From positions 1,550,001 through 1,614,000 of the forward strand of contig NZ_JQMJ01000004.1 in NCBI RefSeq assembly GCF_000744655.1: DNA of 64,000 nucleotides. Direction: 5' to 3'. Positions 61,649-64,000 of the stretch are shown here, piece after piece. The position numbers were made by a program, and so were the translations under genes. Positions within the stretch are counted from its first letter, which is position 1; every line of letters begins with the position of its first letter. Origin of the DNA: Streptacidiphilus rugosus AM-16 (lineage in GTDB: Bacteria; Actinomycetota; Actinomycetes; Streptomycetales; Streptomycetaceae). Under the pieces are notes generated by a model. That model was not told the origin of the DNA. It saw only the letters and a program-made list of their open reading frames with translations, and searched no databases.

Positions 61649-63207
61649 GGGATCTCCAGGTTCGCGATGGTGGGTCCGCCCGGCGGGCTGCTGACCGCGA
61701 GGACGCCGTCGAAGGCGGCCAGCCGCCGCTCGATGCCCGCCAGGCCGGTGCCGCCGGCGGGGTCGGCCCCGCCCCGGCCGTCGTCGGTGACGCCGATCCG
61801 CAGCATGTCGCCAGTATGGCCGATCTCGATCCACACCCGCCCCGCCTCGGCGTGCTTGACCGTGTTGGCCAGCAGTTCGCTCACCGCGAAGAAGGCCGCC
61901 GACTCCACCGCCGCGGGCGGCCGTGCGTCCAGGCCGCCGCTCACCTCGACCTGCAGCGGCAGGTCCAGGACCAGCGCCCGGACCGCGTCCGCGAGGCCGC
62001 GGTCGGCCAGCACCGGCGGATGGATGCCGCGGACCAGGTCGCGCAGCTCGCCCAGGGCCTTGGCCGAGGACTGCTTCGCCTCGACCACCAGCGCCCTGGC
62101 CGCCGCCGGATCGGCGTCGAAGAGCTGCTCGGCGGCGTTGAGCGCCATGCCGAGGGCCACCAGACGCGCCTGCGCGCCGTCGTGCAGGTCCCGTTCGATC
62201 CGGCGCAGCTCCGCGGCACCGTGGTCGATGGTGTCGGCGCGGGTCAGCGCCAGGTGCTCGACGCGGTCGGCCAGTTGCCGCTCCCTGGTCGGCCCGAGCA
62301 GGGCCCGCGCGCCGCGGGCGTGCAGGGTCAGCACCACCGGGGAACCCCAGAGCAGCAGCAGCGGGGAGAGCCAGAAGGCCAGCAGGTAGAGCGGACCTAG
62401 GTGGGAGAAGCCGTTGCCGGGCCCGAGCTGGTTCAGCAGCCAGGGCGCCGCCAGCAGCAGCGTCAGCGCCGCCGTCACCAGCACGCCGGCGAGCAGGGTC
62501 CAGGCCGTGTCCCGCCAGGTCGCCGGGTCGGTCAGCCGGGCGAGGACCGCCCGGCTCAGCCGGGCGCCCCACGGCCCTGACTCCTGGTCCGGCGCCGGAC
62601 GGTAGGGCGAGCCCACCGGTGTCCCGGTCCAGCGCTCCAGCAGTCGGCGGTTCTCCGCGGCCACCCAGCGGGCGGCCAGCAGCCCGAGCGGGAACAGCAG
62701 GACGGCCGCCCAGGCCGCGCCGTGACCGCCCGGCGCCAGATCCCGGACCGACGGCGGGCGCGGGGCCAGGGGCGGCACCGCGAGCCCGCCGGTGGCGTGC
62801 CCGGTTCCCGCGCCGTTGCCGTGGCCGCCGCCCGCATACGGTCCACCGGACAGGATCAGGGCGGCGACGGTCAGCACTCCCGGCAGCAGCAGCGCGGCCC
62901 CCGCCGCGCGTCCGCCCCCGCCGGTGGCCCAGCCCGCGACCCACACGACACCGGGCACGACGGCGACGATCAGCCCCAGGTAGAGGTGGTCGTGCGCGCC
63001 CCCGCCGCCCAACGCGCCGTCCCCGGCGCCGAGCAGGGCCGCCACCACGAGCACCGGACCGGCGAGCAGCGCCGTGCCGCCGCCGATCGCCAGCGCGGCC
63101 AGGTACACCGCACGGAACGGGGCGAGCAGGGTGCGGCGCAGTCGCTCCTCGCGCGGCGGGCGCTGCGGCTGTGCGTGCAACGGCTCCGGGCCCGGCACAG
63201 AGCTCAT
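61600..63207 (-). CDS. NarL-type sensor histidine kinase
   Basis: A 535-aa membrane kinase. Hydrophobic helices lie at about 30-80 and 85-130, with more around 150-190 and 230-290. The HisKA_3 site is RRIERDLHDGAQARLVALGMAL with His near residue 342, and the ATPase domain ends with DDGRGGADPAGGTGLAGIERRL. AGGAGG lies 6 nt before the ATG at 63207. It forms a two-component system with the response regulator and is divergent from an ABC ATPase gene that it may control. Confidence 0.9.
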   Translation of the reverse strand: MSSVPGPEPLHAQPQRPPREERLRRTLLAPFRAVYLAALAIGGGTALLAGPVLVVAALLGAGDGALGGGGAHDHLYLGLIVAVVPGVVWVAGWATGGGGRAAGAALLLPGVLTVAALILSGGPYAGGGHGNGAGTGHATGGLAVPPLAPRPPSVRDLAPGGHGAAWAAVLLFPLGLLAARWVAAENRRLLERWTGTPVGSPYRPAPDQESGPWGARLSRAVLARLTDPATWRDTAWTLLAGVLVTAALTLLLAAPWLLNQLGPGNGFSHLGPLYLLAFWLSPLLLLWGSPVVLTLHARGARALLGPTRERQLADRVEHLALTRADTIDHGAAELRRIERDLHDGAQARLVALGMALNAAEQLFDADPAAARALVVEAKQSSAKALGELRDLVRGIHPPVLADRGLADAVRALVLDLPLQVEVSGGLDARPPAAVESAAFFAVSELLANTVKHAEAGRVWIEIGHTGDMLRIGVTDDGRGGADPAGGTGLAGIERRLAAFDGVLAVSSPPGGPTIANLEIPCASPSPKTSSSSGTA

Positions 63208-63290
63208 CGGTCGGCCTCCTGGACGGTCGGTGGATCTGGATCGACGCGCCCAGTCTGCCCAGCAGGGTCCGGGCGGCGCGCTGGGCGTGG

Positions 63291-63323
63291 ACACCCGGTC
63301 CGGGGTGTACCTGGATACACCCC
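63291..63323. promoter_or_regulatory. Repeated ACACCC/GGGTGT half-sites between kinase and ABC genes
   Basis: GGGGTGTA (63302-63309) and TACACCCC (63316-63323) form a perfect 8-bp inverted repeat with a 6-bp spacer, and a further ACACCC lies at 63291-63296. The position in the divergent gap suggests a response-regulator binding site for both transcripts. Confidence 0.5.
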
Positions 63324-63415
63324 GCTGAGGCCACCCAGACCCATGTCGGCGGGGGTTCCCGGCTTCGTAGCGTCGTTCCCCGTCAGCACCGCCATCGTGC
63401 CCCAACGGAGGAACC

Positions 63416-64000
63416 GTGACCGCGCCGATCATCCGGCTCAGCGAAGTGAGCAAGTCGTACGACCTGTCCGAAGCCGCGCGGCCGGCGCTGGCGGACCTCC
63501 CTGGAGGTCGAGGCGGGCGAGTGCCTGGCCGTGCTGGGGCGTTCCGGCAGCGGCAAGTCGACGCTGCTGAACCTGGTCGCGGGACTGGACCGGCCGTCCA
63601 GGGGCAGCGTGCAGGTGGGCGGCGTCGCCGTGCACGCGCTGAGCGAGACGGCGCTGGCCGGCTTCCGCCGGGAGCGGATCGGCATGGTCTTCCAGTTCTT
63701 CAACCTGCTGGACGACCTCAATGTGCTGGACAACGTGCTGCTGCCCGCCCAACTCGCGGGCATGGGACGGGAGAAGGCGCGGACTCAGGCCACCGGGCTG
63801 CTGGACCGACTGGGCGTCGCCCGGCACGCGCGCACCTACCCCGGCCTGCCCTCCGGCGGCGAGCGCCAACGCGTGGCCGTGGCCCGCGCACTGATGAACC
63901 GTCCGCCGCTGCTGCTGGCGGACGAGCCGACCGGCGCCCTGGACAGCACGTCCGCGGCCGACGTCCGCGCGCTGCTCACCTCGCTCAACGCCGAGGGCCA
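63416..64000 (+). pseudogene. ABC transporter ATP-binding protein, frameshifted and cut by window end
   Basis: Starts with GTG at 63416 (CGGAGGAACC upstream) and reads TAPIIRLSEVSKSYDLSE in one frame. It then continues as LEVEAGECLAVLGRSGSGKSTLLNLVAG in another frame, from about 63501. Walker A (GRSGSGKST), Q-loop FQFFNLLDDL, signature PSGGERQRVAVARAL and Walker B LLLADEPTGALDS are all intact in the second frame. The break lies between 63496 and 63502, most simply a 2-base deletion (expected D-V-S-L-E-V). It may be a true frameshift or a sequencing error. The 3' end is beyond the window. Confidence 0.75.

Overview
The window is very GC-rich actinobacterial chromosome, most likely Streptomycetaceae (Streptomyces, Kitasatospora or Streptacidiphilus). 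The evidence is third-position G/C codon use, frequent GTG starts, leaderless-looking starts, a SARP/AfsR regulator, Roadblock/LC7 proteins, a TerD-type stress protein, a MurT/GatD pair, a HelR-like RNA polymerase ATPase, and dispersed intergenic repeats with a GCGCGAGGAACTGCGCG core. There is no replication origin, phage, IS element, CRISPR array or rRNA. One tRNA-Leu(GAG) is present. Both strands carry mostly single genes and short operons.

Layout. 0-9 kb: M20 peptidase, tRNA-Leu, PAS-GAF-PP2C phosphatase, PhzF-like protein, a Roadblock pair (copy A) behind a TerD-VWA gene, a PARG-like protein and a histidine phosphatase. 9-22 kb: CocE hydrolase, FUSC exporter, a methionyl-tRNA synthetase with an attenuator-like leader, asparaginase, split-barrel flavoprotein, Gfo/Idh/MocA oxidoreductase, acyl-CoA dehydrogenase with a divergent TetR regulator, and peptide deformylase. 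22-31 kb: lipid II amidation pair murT-gatD, 6-phosphofructokinase, D-2-hydroxyacid dehydrogenase, CtaG-type copper/oxidase assembly protein, a TetR/MFS efflux pair and a YoaK protein. 31-42 kb: methyltransferase-Nudix fusion, a secreted NlpC/P60 hydrolase behind a c-di-AMP (ydaO) riboswitch, a second Gfo/Idh/MocA gene, and the biotin genes bioF (separate) and bioB-bioA-bioD (operon). 42-55 kb: Roadblock pair copy B, an ABC exporter of the MacB/FtsX type, small metabolic genes and regulators (ROK, GntR/HutC), a probable orphan type ISP restriction C-terminal protein, gamma-carbonic anhydrase and OsmC. 55-64 kb: AfsR-like SARP-NB-ARC-TPR regulator, HelR-like ATPase, a NarL-type two-component system and a divergent ABC ATPase that is frameshifted and cut by the window end.

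Regulation is unusually readable. It includes a ydaO riboswitch, a possible Met-codon leader peptide with mutually exclusive hairpins before metS, three 11-bp-spaced heptamers before the SARP gene, a DasR-like palindrome over the -35 box of the GntR gene, TetR-type palindromes at three divergent promoters, and a RAE-like inverted repeat before helR. The most notable unexplained items are two paralogous two-gene loci in which a canonical Roadblock protein is followed by a divergent Roadblock-like partner. Three intergenic spaces also hold decayed local duplications: a 117-bp tandem repeat, a 187-bp-offset copy of a GNAT gene end, and a ROK gene fragment.
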